Shown: positions 33,512-48,270 of the stretch, in pieces
How positions within the stretch are numbered: the stretch's first letter is position 1
Layout: every line of letters begins with the position of its first letter
Source: Gliomastix tumulicola
Lineage: Eukaryota; Ascomycota; Sordariomycetes; Hypocreales; Bionectriaceae
Direction: 5' to 3'
NCBI GenBank assembly: GCA_001599755.1
Contig: BCHX01000002.1
Span: 5,376,330 to 5,440,329, forward strand
DNA length: 64,000 bases
Position numbers and translations under genes: made by a program
Notes under the pieces: model-generated
What the model saw: only the letters and a program-made list of their open reading frames with translations
Told to the model about the DNA's origin: nothing
Database searches by the model: none

Positions 33512-33977
33512 TATTATAACTTAACTAATATAGTTATAGGATTATAGGCTATATAGGTTATATAGGCATAGATAGAAGGATATTCTATCCTAATAAAGGA
33601 ACTTACCCTACACTTATAGTTTATAAGGAATAAGTAAACTACTAAATAAACTAAAGTATAAACCACTTAGTAAACCACATAGTAAACTAAGAGTATTACC
33701 TAGTATATATATACTATAATTATTATTTAAATAAATTAAATAGCTTACTAACTATTAATAAAGTATTTTACTTAAATATACCCTTTACTAATAAGTATAC
33801 TAAGCTAGAGTATCCTTTACTAATATTAATTCCTCTTAGCCTTACTAATACTTATAACTTATTAACTATAATTATTACCTTACTTAGTTAAAATATCCTA
33901 GAGTTCTAAGAATATAAAATATTATTTAAACTTTAATTTAATTACCTTATATTAAATAAATCACTTTATTTATTATA
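33512..33977 (+). repeat. 5' LTR of element A
   Basis: 466 bp, same length and termini as the 3' LTR at 40849-41314 and as the LTRs of B (type 1 LTR). Confidence 0.85.
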
Positions 33978-36900
33978 TATTAATAACTCTTATTTAAACC
34001 TTACTATATTAAAGACTAAGTAATACTAAGATATTATATTTATTACTAGAAGTTCTAATATTAGTAGATTACTTACTATCCCTAGTATTAACCCTAAGTA
34101 AGTGGATACCTTTATAATTACTCTACCTATTAATAATAATAGTAATAATTTTAATAATAAAGAAATTAAATAATTTTACTAGAATTTTTAAATACTTTAA
34201 TAGTAGAGTAATAATAATATATACTTATTTAATAGCTTACTTTATATACTCTAGGAGTAGCTTAAAGCTACTAATAGGTAGAAGGAGTATAAACTTTAAA
34301 CCTTATATAAGTACTTTAAATAAATCCTTAGTAAACTCTAGGATAAAGTAAATTATAATACTAAATAATACTAATTATAACTTAAAGAAGTATATAGTAC
34401 TATATATACTACCTAAGGGAGTAAGGAGACTAAAGAGATTCTTAAACTTATAACTCTAGAGTTATATAATAAAAGCCCTAAGGAGCTTTACTCTTTTATT
34501 ACTAAGCTAAAGATATACTTTAAATACTACCTTATATTATTTACTAGTAATACCTATAAGGTTAAGTTTATACTTAGTCACCTTAAGGGGAAGCTACTAT
34601 AATAGTTTTAACTTTAAATAAATAAATATATTAAAGATTAAGTTAATAATATTATACTTAAACTATATAGAAGTTTTAATATATTTAAGTATATATTTAT
34701 TTAACTCTATAGTACTATTAATAAAGAAGAGAAAGCCTACTAGAAGTTAAACTAGCTATAATAAATTAAAGCTACTTTAAACTATATTATTAAAGAATAA
34801 GTCCTTATAATATATCTTAATTAGGATAATTCTTACTTTATTAGTATTATATATAATAGACTTAAAGATAAGGTTAAAGATAAACTTACTTATAAATAAT
34901 AACTTTTAATAAACTTTAATAAATAAGTTAAACTAGTTATTAAGATTAATAACTAATAATATACTTAATATATAGAAAGGAGATAGAGTAGTTACTAGAA
35001 ATACTATACTTTACTATATAAATTTAACTAGGGCTATTCTAAATATTAATAATAAAATAACTAATATAACTAGAGTAATTAAAACCCTAATAACTAGAAG
35101 TAGAATCTAAATAGTACTATATTTAGGGCTACTATAGGAGCTAGTTCTATAGAACTAGATATACTATAATAAAAGGTAAATAATAATTAAGAATATTAAC
35201 CTATTATTTACTATAACTATAGTAAGTAAAGGTATAAAGTAAATATTTACTATATACTAAGATAAGACTAAGCTTTATAAATATAAAGGTAAATTAAATA
35301 AAAGGTAAAAAAGAAATTTAATACTATAAGAGAAATATTAAAGAATAAAGTATATAAGTTAATCTTATAGGAAGTATACTAGGAAGATAATTACTATATC
35401 TATATATTAAATAAACTTAATACTTAATTAAGAAGGTTTAATATAGTATAATATAATTTAAGTAATAAAGCTTACCTTAAGAATAATAACCCCTATAATA
35501 AAAGTATATATAATATAGAGGAATTTAATAAAGAAGAGCTAGCTAGTTAAAAGCTAGGACTTAATAATAGTAAGAGTAGCCTATTTCCTAATAAATACTA
35601 AAAGTTCCTTTAATTCTTTATAGAAATACTATATAATATTTACCTTTAAGGAGTTATAAACCTATAATTTAAAGAAGGGGATTACCTACTTTTTAAATTA
35701 AAGTACTAATTATATAACTAGATTTTATAGATCTTATATTATATATATACTTATAAGGAATATATAAAATAGAAAGTTACTAATAAAATATACTTTATAT
35801 ATAATAAACTTAATCCTATTATTAAACCTTACTAAGTATATAAAATAAAAGCCTATAAAATATAATAAGTTTAATATAGAGAGGTAATAATCTAGTTTAT
35901 AGAATCTAAGAGCTATTAGGACTTTAATACCTTTAATAATTACTAGAATAAATACTATAAGGTCTACTAATAATAGAAGGTTAATAAATAATATAAATAG
36001 TAAAAGTAGAAAATAAAGTAATATATATAGAGACTTATACACTAATAATAAAGTAATAAAAAGTAATATTAGAAATAATAATAGTAGAAGGAAGAACTAC
36101 TAGTAGAGGAACCTATAAAGAAAACTACTACTATAAATATCTTTAGTAAGTACTACCCTTATAAAGAATATAGGCTAAATAAAGACCTTAATAGTATTTA
36201 TAGGGATTTATACTATATAGAGAACTAAAGGTTTAATTTTAATATTAAACTTAAAGGAACCCTAGATAACCTTATTTAATATTAATATATTATAAGGAAC
36301 TACTATAATAAATATAAATAATACCCTATATAAGGAGAGGTATATTATACTATTAATAATATTCCTATTTACTACTATAATAATAATTAGGTAAAAAACT
36401 AAATATATTAAATATAATATAAGCTATAGATTAATAAACCCCTTAAATAAACCTAAGAGCTCTATAAAATAAATAGAAAGACCTAAGGAGACTAATAAGT
36501 ATTACTTTAAAAGTTTAAATATAAAAATAAAGCTTTAAAGTACTATTAAATAGTAAAGCTACCTATAATATTATTTCACCTAAGTTAATATACCTATATT
36601 AATTATTATAATATAAGAAGGAGGAGCTTAAGATACTTAATACCTTACTTAAGCCTAAATATAGAAAATTAAAGCTAGTAGTAAATAAGGAGATTAATTA
36701 CCTCTCTTATACTATAGCTAGCTAAGAGATACCTATTTAGTTTAATATCCTTAACTTAGATAAAGAAAATATAATATTAAGGTTTAAATAGTTATAGATA
36801 AATAACTCTATAGTTAATTAAAGTAATAGCTATTTAATATAGTAAGATATATTAAAGCTTTTAAACTAATAATATCTAAAGAAAATAAAATTTTATAATA

Positions 36901-37389
36901 GATCTACTTAAATAGTAAACTTTAATAGGAAGACTAAAAGAGCACTTAATAAATAGAAATAAGATATAGTAATAACCTAAATAGTAATATACTTTAATTA
37001 TAAACTTACTCTATAATAAGAATAATAAATTAAGAAGTAAGTACTTAATTAAATATAGTACTACTTTTAAGGTGTAAAGCTATATATAAAAAAAAAGTTA
37101 TAGAAGAAATAAGAAGCCCTTATAAATAAAATAAAATATATTTTATTATAGTACTATATTTATAAAAAGCTATTTATAAATAAACTTAAGATAAAACTCT
37201 TAAAATATATAAAATAAAACTATAAAATTAAGATTATAAATAGTAAGAACTCTTTATTTAGTAAGATATACCTACTTAACTAGCTATAGCTTAAGACTCT
37301 AAGAGAGTACCTTAATAAGATATTATAAAAAGGATATATTTAATACTTAATATTATTAGTAGGCTATTTTATTATATTTATACTAAAGA

Positions 37390-37740
37390 AAAATAAAAAG
37401 CTTAAGCTATATATTAACTACTAAATACTAAATACTATTATAAAGAAAAATAAAATACTACTATTACTTATAAATAAGCTTAAGGATAAGCTTACTAGTA
37501 GTAATATCTTTACTATATTTAACCTTAAGGGAGTATATAACCTTATTTAAATTAAGAAAAGAGATAAGTAAAAGATAATATTTTACACTAAATTTAAATT
37601 TTTTAAGTACTTAATTATACCTTTTAGGCTTACTAATACCCTAGCTATATTTTAGAGAATAATTAATAATATACTATAAGAATACCTTAATATATTTATA
37701 ATTATATATCTTAATAATATCCTTATTTACTTTATAAATA
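37390..37740 (+). pseudogene. Reverse transcriptase relic of element A
   Basis: Reads as a gypsy RT through scattered stops: LYINY-LN, LKGVYNLI, FFKYLIIPF, and YLNNILIY at about 37707-37730 in place of the catalytic YLDD. The Asp-to-Asn changes are G-to-A in a TpG context, as RIP produces. Confidence 0.8.
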
Positions 37741-38351
37741 AGTAGTAATATAAGGAATATATTTATAAGGTCCTTATAAAGCTATAAGAGGTAAATTTAC
37801 TTATTAACCTAGAAAAAAGTAATTTCTATATAAAGGAAGTAGAATTTCTTAAATATATTATTTAACTAGGTGAAATTACTATAAAACTAGTAAAGGTAGC
37901 TATAATTAAAGAATAAATATAACTTAAATCTATTAAGGAGATTTAAGTATTTATTAGTTTTATAAACTACTACTAATACTTTATTAAAGACTTTAATAAA
38001 ATTATAAATCTACTTATAGAAGCTATAAAGAAAGATTAAGAATTTAAATAAATACTAGTATACTAGTAAGTATTTAATAAGATTAAGAATTATATTATAT
38101 TTAAGTTTATACTTATTATATTTAATCCTAAAAGACCTATTAAACTTAAAATAAATACTTTTAATTTTATAGTTATAGGGTAAATAAGATAATAAAATAA
38201 CTAAAGAAGGTTAAAACCTATTATATTCTTCTTATAAAAACTATATAAAGTAAAACTAAATTACCCTATTTATAATAAGGAATTTTTAGTAATTATATTA
38301 TACTTTAAGGAGTATTAATACTACCTACTAGGAAGTAAGTATAAGGTAATA

Positions 38352-39131
38352 NNNNNNNNNNNNNNNNNNNNNNNNNNNNNNNNNNNNNNNNNNNNNNNNN
38401 NNNNNNNNNNNNNNNNNNNNNNNNNNNNNNNNNNNNNNNNNNNNNNNNNNNNNNNNNNNNNNNNNNNNNNNNNNNNNNNNNNNNNNNNNNNNNNNNNNNN
38501 NNNNNNNNNNNNNNNNNNNNNNNNNNNNNNNNNNNNNNNNNNNNNNNNNNNNNNNNNNNNNNNNNNNNNNNNNNNNNNNNNNNNNNNNNNNNNNNNNNNN
38601 NNNNNNNNNNNNNNNNNNNNNNNNNNNNNNNNNNNNNNNNNNNNNNNNNNNNNNNNNNNNNNNNNNNNNNNNNNNNNNNNNNNNNNNNNNNNNNNNNNNN
38701 NNNNNNNNNNNNNNNNNNNNNNNNNNNNNNNNNNNNNNNNNNNNNNNNNNNNNNNNNNNNNNNNNNNNNNNNNNNNNNNNNNNNNNNNNNNNNNNNNNNN
38801 NNNNNNNNNNNNNNNNNNNNNNNNNNNNNNNNNNNNNNNNNNNNNNNNNNNNNNNNNNNNNNNNNNNNNNNNNNNNNNNNNNNNNNNNNNNNNNNNNNNN
38901 NNNNNNNNNNNNNNNNNNNNNNNNNNNNNNNNNNNNNNNNNNNNNNNNNNNNNNNNNNNNNNNNNNNNNNNNNNNNNNNNNNNNNNNNNNNNNNNNNNNN
39001 NNNNNNNNNNNNNNNNNNNNNNNNNNNNNNNNNNNNNNNNNNNNNNNNNNNNNNNNNNNNNNNNNNNNNNNNNNNNNNNNNNNNNNNNNNNNNNNNNNNN
39101 NNNNNNNNNNNNNNNNNNNNNNNNNNNNNNN
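38352..39131. other. Assembly gap (780 N) inside element A
   Basis: Unsequenced. Comparison with element B predicts about 0.8 kb of RNase H/integrase-coding relic here, in agreement with the N length. Confidence 0.95.
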
Positions 39132-39560
39132 AAGTATAATAGTATATTTATTATTATAAATTACTTTATAAAGTATACTTACTTTATTCTATATTAAGAA
39201 GAAAGTAATATAAAAGTACTAATACACTAGTTTATTAAAATAATAGTAAGCTAATATAAGCTACTAAATAAGATTATTTCTAATAAAGGAATAATATTTA
39301 TATTTAAGTTTTAGTAAAGCTTAATAGAAAGACTTAGAGTTAATTATAAGCTTAGTATAGTAAGATAACTATAAATAAATAAATAAATAGAAAGGCTTAA
39401 CTAAATACTTAAGTAGTACTTATAGTATTATATTAACTATAACTAAAATAACTAGATTAAATACTTACTAATAGTTTAGTTTATATATAACTTAATACTA
39501 TAGAAATTCACTAAAGTTTTACTATTTAAAGTTAACTTTAAATATAAACTATTATAGTAA
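39132..39560 (+). pseudogene. Integrase relic of element A
   Basis: After the gap the sequence reads as the retroviral-type integrase core and C-terminal part with RIP stops. A QINKQIERLNQIL-like stretch corresponds to the usual DGQTERLNQ-L segment and is followed by NLILQKFTKVLLFKVNF. Confidence 0.7.
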
Positions 39561-40848
39561 AAATAGCCTAAGGAAGAGCTACTTATAGGAAAAGCTATCC
39601 TTATAGTATAAGAATTACTTAACTTATATAATAAAATATAATAATAACTTAAGTTTATATAAGGGTATATAGTAAAATATTATAACTAAGGTTAAAGGGA
39701 TTAACCTTTAAAGAGGGAGAGATAATTTACTTACTTTAATAAGGAATTATAATAATATAACTAAGTAATAAATTAAACTATAAAAAACTTAAACTATTTA
39801 AAGTTAAGAAGAAAATTTTAATATTTAACTACTAACTCTTATTACCTATAAATATATAAATATACTCTATTTTTTATATTTTACTTTTAGAACTAGTACT
39901 AGAGAGCACTTAAATTAATAAATTATACTTATATATTAAAGTATATAATAAAGTATTTAAAGTAAAAGTAATTCTAGATAAATAAAGAATTAATAAAGAA
40001 AATAAATATAAAGTTAAATAAAAAGAATATAAAAATAAATATAATACCTAGGAACTAGTTAAGAACCTAAAGGATGCTTAGTATTTACTAAAGGTATATT
40101 ACTAAAGTTACTCTAAGTAATATTACTTAATAACTTAATTAATAAAGTATTATTAAAGGAAATAGCTAATTAATTAATTACCTTTATAAAGTAAGCCTAT
40201 TATATTTAAGCTAAAGCTTTTTACTCTTACTACTATATATACTTTAACTTCTCCTTTTAGGCCTTTTCCTCTACCTCTCTTCACTCTTCTTCCTCTAACT
40301 CTTTTATTAAAGATAGATTTTTCTTCACTATTTTTATACCCTTTATATAAAGTAACCTCTATTACTTATATAAATAACTAATTTACACTATAGTCTTAAT
40401 AAGTAACACCTTAGTATTCTTCTCCTTATACTCTAAGTACTCTAGCTTAAACTAAATCTAGTTTACTATAATAATTAGTACTAGCTAAAAAGAATAATAG
40501 GAAGAGTACTTATAAAATACTATTAAGATATAAGAGTAATTATATAAATAACCTAAAAGGAAGTATAAATAATACTAATTAATACCCTAGAGAATAAAAT
40601 AATCTAATAACTCTTTTTTAATATAATAACTATAAGAGAAGGCTTTAAAACCCTTAGTAGTAATATATAAGGAGATAGTAATATAATAATCTTTAAAGCT
40701 TTATTATTTAAATAATTTTATAATATAACTTAATATCTTATTAATAGAGGAAAGCAAGGGATATAAAATAAAATAATAAAAACTTATAAGTAGATACTAT
40801 ATTACTTAAGTAGATCTTAGGATAAAGACCTTTAGAGGGGAGAGATTA

Positions 40849-41314
40849 TATTATAACCTAATTAATATAGTTATAGAATTATAAGTTATATAAGTTATAT
40901 AAGTATAAATAGAAGAATATTTTATCTTAATAAAGGAACTTACCCTATACCTATAGTTTATAAGGAATAAGTAAACTACTAAGTAAACTAAAATATAAAC
41001 TACTTAGTAAACTATATAGTAAACTAAGAGTACTACCTAGTATATATATACTATAGTTATTACTTAAATAAATTAAATAACTTATTAACTATTAATAAAG
41101 TACTTTACTTAAATATACCCTTTACTAATAAGTATATTAAGCTAGAGTATTCTTTACTAATACTAGTTCCTCTTAACCTTACTAATACTTATAACTTATT
41201 AGCTATAATTATTACTTTACTTAGTTAAGATATCCTAGAGTTCTAAGAATATAAAATATTATTTAAACCCTAATCTAACTACCCTACACTAAATAGATCA
41301 CCCTATTTATTATA
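40849..41314 (+). repeat. 3' LTR of element A
   Basis: 466 bp. It starts TATTATAAC after a purine tract and ends TATTATA before the target duplication AGGAG. Confidence 0.85.
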
Positions 41315-43899
41315 AGGAGGAGCAGAAAGAGGTAGGGGAAAAAGCCTAGAAGGAGGAGCTAGAGCAGGTGTAGCAGTAGGAGTAAGAGGCTCTTACCTAA
41401 ATATAGTAGGCTTACTTTACTAAGGTGTTTAATTAATTAGGCATCCTACTTAGTAATAACTTACTAGCTAGGTTATTTAAGAGTATTACTTAAAGTAATT
41501 TTAGTAATATACTATTAGTAAATACTAGACACCCTTTAGGTTTTTAACTAGTTCCTAGGTATTATATTTACTTCTATATTCTTTCTATTTAACTTTATAT
41601 TTATCTTTATTATTAATTCTTTACTTATTTAGGATTACTTTTACTTTAAATATTTTATTATATACTTTAATATATAGGTATAGTTTACTAATCTAAGTAC
41701 CTTCTAGTATTAGTTCTAAAAGTAAAATATAAAAAATTAAGTGTAGCTATATACTTATAGATAGTAAGAGTTAATAGTTAAATATTAAAATTTTCTTCTT
41801 AACCTTAAAGGGTTTAAGTTTTTTATAGTCTAGTTTATTACTTAGTTATATTATTATAATTCCTTATTAAAGTAAGTAAATTATCTCTCTCTCTTTAAAG
41901 GTTAATCTCTTTAACCTTCCTTAGTTATAGTATTTTACTATATACCTTTATATAAACTTAAATTATTATTATATTTTATTATATAAGTTAAGTAATTCTT
42001 ATACTATAAGAATAGCTTTTCCTATAAGTAGCTCTTCCCTAGGCTATTTTTACTATAATAGTTTATATTTAAAGTTAACTTTAAATAGTAAAACTTTAGT
42101 AGATTCCTATAGTATTAAGTTATATATAAACTAAACTATTAGTAAATATTTAACCTAATTATCTTAATTATAGTTAATATAATACTATAGGTACTATTTA
42201 AGTATCTAGTTAAACCTTTTTATTTATTTATCTATTTATAGTTATCTTATTATATTAAGTTTATAATTAACTTTAAGTCTTCTTATTAAGCTTTATTAAA
42301 ACTTAAATATAAATATTATTCTTTTATTAGAAATAATTTTATTTAGTAGCCTATATTAACTTATTACTATTTTAATAAACTAGTATACTAGTACTTCTAT
42401 ATTACTTTCTTCCTAATATAAAATAAAGTAAGTATACTTTATAAAGTAATTTATAATAATAAATATATTATTATACTTCTTATTATTATTTAATTTAAAG
42501 GAGTATAATAACTTTATAATATAATTCTATATAATAGAGGTTTATAGTCCTATTAGGACTAATAGTAGTTATAATTCTTTATAGGGTTTATATTATACTA
42601 GTTTAGTAAAGTAATATTCTTAATATTATTTTATAATCTCCTTTATATTCTTATTAATTTCTTTCTAATTATAGCTTTATTTAATTTATTTAAGGGTCCT
42701 CTAGATCCTAAGGTATTCTACTATAGGGTTCTTATAAACTTCCTTAATAAGTTATTCTTATAGCTTTATAAGTACCTATATATAGTTTTCTACTTTACTT
42801 TATATTTCTTATACTCCTAAGAGGCTATTATCTAGTACTAAGGGTAAATAGACTATATAGCTATTATTTTATAAGATATTCTTAAGTAATTCTTTATTTT
42901 TATATTATTTTACTTATACTTTAATTATATTAAAAGTATTAATAAATATTATTTATAGCTATTCCTTATTACTTTTATTAATATAAATACTAAGTCTATT
43001 ATTATTTCTAGTTAATAGTATATAAGTAGTATTAACCTATCTACCTTTTCTAATTATATTAAGTTAAATCTACTAAATCTTACTATTATTAGTCTATTTA
43101 AAGACTTATCCTTTAGTAATAATATATCTTATATTATATTCTAGTTTTTAGCTTAAGGTATTAGCTCTTTTATTCTTTAATCCTTTTCTATAAATAATCT
43201 TATAGTTAAATTTAGCTATTATTTCTATATAATAAAATTATTAACTATTAAGTTCCTATATTATTATAAAGTATATAATATTCTTATAGTTAATATAAAC
43301 TATTACCTTATATTTACTTTTTAGTAGGTAGTATTAATACTTCTTAAAGTATAATATAATTACTAAAAATTCCTTATTATAGATAGAGTAATTTAATTCT
43401 ACTTTATATAGTTTTTATAAGAAGAATATAATAAATCTTAACCTTCCTTAATTATTTTATTATTTTATTTACCCTATAACTATAAAGTTAAAAGTATTTA
43501 TTTTAAGTTTAATAGGTCTTTTAAAATTAAATATAATAAATATAAGCTTAAATATAATATAATTCTTAATCTTATTAAATACTTACTAGTATATTAATAT
43601 TTATTTAAATTCTTAATCTTTCTTTATAGCTTCTATAAGTAGGTTTATAATTTTATTAAAGTCCTTAATAAAGTATTAGTAGTAATTTATAAAACTAATA
43701 AATACTTAAATCTTCTTAATAGACTTAGGTTATACTTATTCTTTAACTATAGTTACCTTTACTAATTTTATAGTAATCTTACCTAGTTAAATAATATATT
43801 TAAGAAATTCTACTTTCTTTATATAAAAATTACTTTTTTCTAGGTTAATAAGTAGGTTTACCTCTTATAGCTTTATAAGGACCTTATAAATATATTTCT

Positions 43900-44260
43900 T
43901 ATATTACTATTTATTTATAAAGTAAATAAGAATATTATTAAGGTATATAACTATAAATATATTAAGGTATTCTTATAGTATATTATTAATTATTCTCTAA
44001 AATATAGCTAGAGTATTAGTAAGTTTAAAAGATATAATTAAGTACTTAAAAAATCTAAATTTAGTATAAAATACTATCTTCTATTTATCTTCTTTTTTAA
44101 TTTAAATAAGGTTATATACTCCCTTAAAATTAAATATAGTAAAAATATTACTACTAGTAAGCTTATCCTTAAGCTTATTTATAAGTAATAGTAGTATTTT
44201 ATCTTTCTTTATAATAATATTTAGTATTTAGTAATTAATATATAACTTAAGTTTTCTATT
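43900..44260 (-). pseudogene. Reverse transcriptase relic of element B
   Basis: The reverse complement is nearly the same as the RT relics of A and C, including YLNN for YLDD at 43945-43934. Confidence 0.75.
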
Positions 44261-47200
44261 TTTCTTTAGTATAAATATAATAAAGTAGCTTACTAATAAT
44301 ATTAAGTATTAAATATATCCTTTTTATAGTATTTTATTAAAGTACTCTCTTAAAGTCTTAAGCTATAGCTAGTTAAATAGGTATATCTTACTAAATAAAG
44401 GGTTCTTACTATTTATAATCTTAATTTTATAGTCCTATTTTATATATTCTAGGAGTTTTATTTTAAGTTTATCTATAAATAGCTTCTTATAAATATAATA
44501 CTATAGTAAAATATATTTTATTTTATTTATAGAGGCTTCTTATTTCTCCTATAACTTTTTTTCTATATATAGCTTTATACCTTAAAAGTAATACTATATC
44601 TAGTTAAGTATTTACTTTTTAATTTATTATTCTTATTATAAAGTAAGTTTATAATTAAAGTATATTACTATTTAGGTTATTACTATATTTTATTTCTATT
44701 TATTAAGTACTCTTTTAGTCCTCTTATTAAGGTTTACTATTTAGGTAGATTTATTATAAAATTTCATCTTCTCTAAATATTATTAATCTAGAAGCTTTAA
44801 TATATCCTACTATATTAAATAATTATTACTTTAATTAATTATAAAGTTATTTATCTATAACTATTTAAACCCTAGTATTATATCTTCTTTATTTAAGTTA
44901 AAAATATTAAATTAAATAAATATCTCTTAGCTAGCTATAATATAAGAGAGGTAATTAATCTCTTTATTTACTATTAGCTTTAGTTTTCTATATTTAGACT
45001 TAAGTAGGGTATTAAGTATCTTAAGCTCCTCCTTCTTATACTATAGTAGTTAATATAGGTATATTAACTTAGGTGAAATAATATTATAAGTAGCTCTACT
45101 ATTTAATAATACTTTAAAGCTTTATCCTTATATTTAAACTTCTAAAGTAATATTTATTAATCTTCTTAGGTTTTTCTATTCACCTTATAAAGCTCTTAGG
45201 TTTATTTAAAGGGTTTATTAATCTATAGTCTATATTATATTTAATATATTTAGTTTTTTACCTAATTATTATTATAATAGTAAATAAGAATATTATTAAT
45301 AATATAATATACCTCTCCCTATATAAGGTATTATTTATATTTATTATAATAATTCCTTATAATATATTAATATTAAATAAGGTTATTTAGGGTTCCTTTA
45401 AGCTTAATATTAAAGTTAAACCCTTAATTCTCTATATAGTATAAATCCCTATAAATACTATTAAGGTCTTTATTTAGCTTATATTCTTTATAAAAGTAGC
45501 ACTTACTAAAGATATTTATAGTAGTAGTTTTCCTTATAGGTTCCTTTACTAGTAGTTTTTTCTTTTACTATTATTATTTTTAATATTACTTCTTATTACT
45601 TTATTATTAGTATATAAATCTCTATATATATTATTTTACTTTTTACTTTTACTATTTATACTATTTATTAACCTTCTATTATTAGTAGACCTTATAGTAC
45701 TTATTTTAATAATTATTAAGGGTACTAAAATCCTAATAACTCTTAAATCCTATAAACTAAATTATTATCTCTTTATATTAAACTTATTATATTTTATAAG
45801 CTTTTATTTTATATACTTAGTAAGGTTTAATAATAGGGTTAGGTTTATTATATATAAGGTATATCCTATTAGTAGCCTTTTATTCTATATATTTCTTATA
45901 AATATATATATAGTATAAAATTTATAAAATTTAATTATATAATTAATACTTTAGTTTAAGAAGTAGGTAATCCTCTTCTTTAAATTATAGGTTTATAACT
46001 TCTTAAAGGTAAATATTATATAGTATTTCTATAGGGAATTAAAGAAATTTTTAATATTTATTAGGAAATAGGCTACTTTTACTACTATTAAGTCTTAGCT
46101 TTTAATTAGCTAGCTCTTCTTTATTAAATTCCTTTATATTATATATACTTCTATTATAAGAGTTATTATTCTTAAGGTAAGCTTTATTACTTAAATTATA
46201 TTATATTATATTAAACCTTCTTAATTAGGTATTAAATTTATTTAATATATAAATATAGTAATTATCTTCTTAGTATACTTTTTATAAAGTTAACTTATAT
46301 ACTTTATCCTTTAATATTTCTCTTATAGTATTAAATTTCTTTTTTATCTTTTATTTAATTTACTTCTATATTTATAGGGCTTAATCTTATCTTAATATAT
46401 AGTAAATATTTACCTTATATTTTTACTTATTATAATTATAGTAGGTAATAAGTTAATATCTTTAATTATTATTTACCTTCTATTATAGTATATTTAATTC
46501 TATAGGACTAGCTCCTATAGTAGCCCTAAATATAGTACTATTTAAATTCTACTTCTAGTTATTAGGGTTTTAATTACCCTAGTTATATTATTATTACTAT
46601 CTAGAATAGCTCTAGTTAGGTTTATATAATAAAGTATAATATTCTTAGTAATTACTTTATTTTTTCTTTATATATTAAGTATACTATTAATTATTAATTT
46701 TAATAATTAATTTAACCTATTTATTAAAGTCTATTAAAAGTTATTATTTATAAATAAGTTTATCTTTAACTTTATCCTTAAATTTATTATATATAATATT
46801 AATAAAGTAAAAATTATCCTAATTAAAATATATTATAAGAACTTATTCTTTAGTAATATAATTTAAAGTAGCTTTAGTTTATTATAGTTAATTTAACTTT
46901 TAGTAGACTTTCTCTTCTTTATTAATAGTATTATAAAGTTAAGTAAATATATATTTAAATATATTAAAACTTTTATATAGTTTAAGTATAATATTATTAG
47001 CTTAATCTTTAATATATTTATTTATTTAGGGTTAAAACTATTATAATAGCTTCCCCTTAAAGTAATTAAATATAAATTTAACCTTATAGATATTACTAGT
47101 AAATAATATAAAGTAGTATTTAAAGTATATTTTTAGCTTAATAATAAAAAAGTAAAGCTCCTTAAGACTTCTATTATATAACTTTAAAGTTATAGATTTA

Positions 47201-47665
47201 AAGATCTCTTTAATCTCTTTACTTTCTTAAGTAATATATATAGTATTATATACTTCTTTAAGTTATAATTAGTACTATTTAGTATTATAATTTACTTTAT
47301 TCTAGAGTTTACTAAAGATTTATTTAAAGTACTTATATAAGGTTTAAAGTTTATACTCCTTCTATTTATTAATAGCTTTAAGTTACTCCTAGAGTATATA
47401 AAGTAAGCTACTAAATAAGTATATATTATTATTACTCTACTATTAAAGTATCTAGAGATCTTAATAAAGTTACTTAATTTCTTTATTATTAGAATTATTA
47501 TTATTATTATTAGTAGGTAAAGTAACTATAGGGGTATTTACTTACTTAGGGTTAATACTAGGGATAGTAGGTAATTTATTAATATTAGAACTTCTAGTAG
47601 TAAATATAGTATCTTAGTATTACTTAGTCTTTAATATAATAAGGTCTAAATAAGAGTTATTAATA

Positions 47666-48131
47666 TATAATAAATAGGGTAATTTATTTAATATAAGGTA
47701 ATTAAATTAAAGTTTAAATAATATTTTATATTCTTAGAACTCTAGGATATCTTAATTAAGTAAAGTAGTAGTTATAGCTAATAAGTTATAAGTATTAGTA
47801 AGGTTAAGAGGAACTAATATTAATAAAAGATACTTTAGCTTAATATACTTATTAATAAAGAGTATATTTAAATAAAGTACTTTATTAATAGTTAGTAAGC
47901 TATTTAATTTATTTAAATAATAACTATAATATATATATACTAAGTGATGCTTTTAGTTCACTATATAGTTTACTAAGTGGTTTATACTTTAGTTCACTTA
48001 GTGGTTTACTTATTTCTTATAAACTATAGGTGTAGGGTAAGTTCCTTTATTAAAATAAAATATCCTTTTATTTATGCCTATGTGACTTACATGGCTTATA
48101 ATCTTATAACTATATTAATTAGGTTATAATA
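47666..48131 (-). repeat. 5' LTR of element B
   Basis: 466 bp, flanked by GAAGA at 48132-48136. A patch at about 47943-48100 still carries many TG and CA dinucleotides, so it was mutated less than the rest of the block. Confidence 0.85.
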
Positions 48132-48136
48132 GAAGA

Positions 48137-48270
48137 CCTTAGTATAGTGGGGAAGAGTTTATAGTGCTTATTTACATGGTTTTTAAGAAAAATATCTTTA
48201 AGTATAAGTATTTTAAGTAAACCTTAATAAAATTTATTAAAATTTATATATAATATTTTTACTTATATAA
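48137..48270. mobile_element. Middle segment of the split TIR element
   Basis: 134 bp lying between the target duplications of B (GAAGA) and D (TATAA). It matches neither LTR nor retrotransposon internal sequence and is the remaining interior of the host TIR element. Confidence 0.7.

Larger units (their letters stand above)
33512..41314 (+). mobile_element. Ty3/gypsy LTR retrotransposon A (RIP-degraded), nested in B
   Basis: 466-bp LTRs at 33512-33977 and 40849-41314 are flanked by the 5-bp target duplication AGGAG (33507-33511 and 41315-41319). Relics of a gypsy polyprotein can be read through the stops: RT (FFKYLIIPF-LTNTLAIF, then YLNNILIY) near 37590-37725, and integrase after the gap (TERLNQIL-QY-like stretch near 39390-39430). 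The RT-before-integrase order defines Ty3/gypsy. A polypurine tract (GAGGGGAGAGA) precedes the 3' LTR. A gap of 780 N interrupts it. Confidence 0.88.
32484..48131 (-). mobile_element. Ty3/gypsy LTR retrotransposon B (RIP-degraded), interrupted by element A
   Basis: A minus-strand element with 466-bp LTRs at 32484-32949 (3' LTR) and 47666-48131 (5' LTR). The target duplication GAAGA is present at 32479-32483 and 48132-48136. Element A sits in its 3' internal part. A polypurine tract (complement of CTCTCCCCTTT) adjoins the 3' LTR. The RT domain relic is on the minus strand at about 44260-43900, with the YLDD box read as YLNN at 43945-43934. All frames are destroyed by stops. This is the only one of the copies without an assembly gap, so it shows the RNase H/integrase junction in full. 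Confidence 0.85.

Noticed and set aside
35734..36042. 102-codon minus-strand ORF in the A/T-rich block
   Set aside because: Leu/Ile/Tyr/Phe-only composition from RIP-converted pol sequence; not a membrane protein gene.
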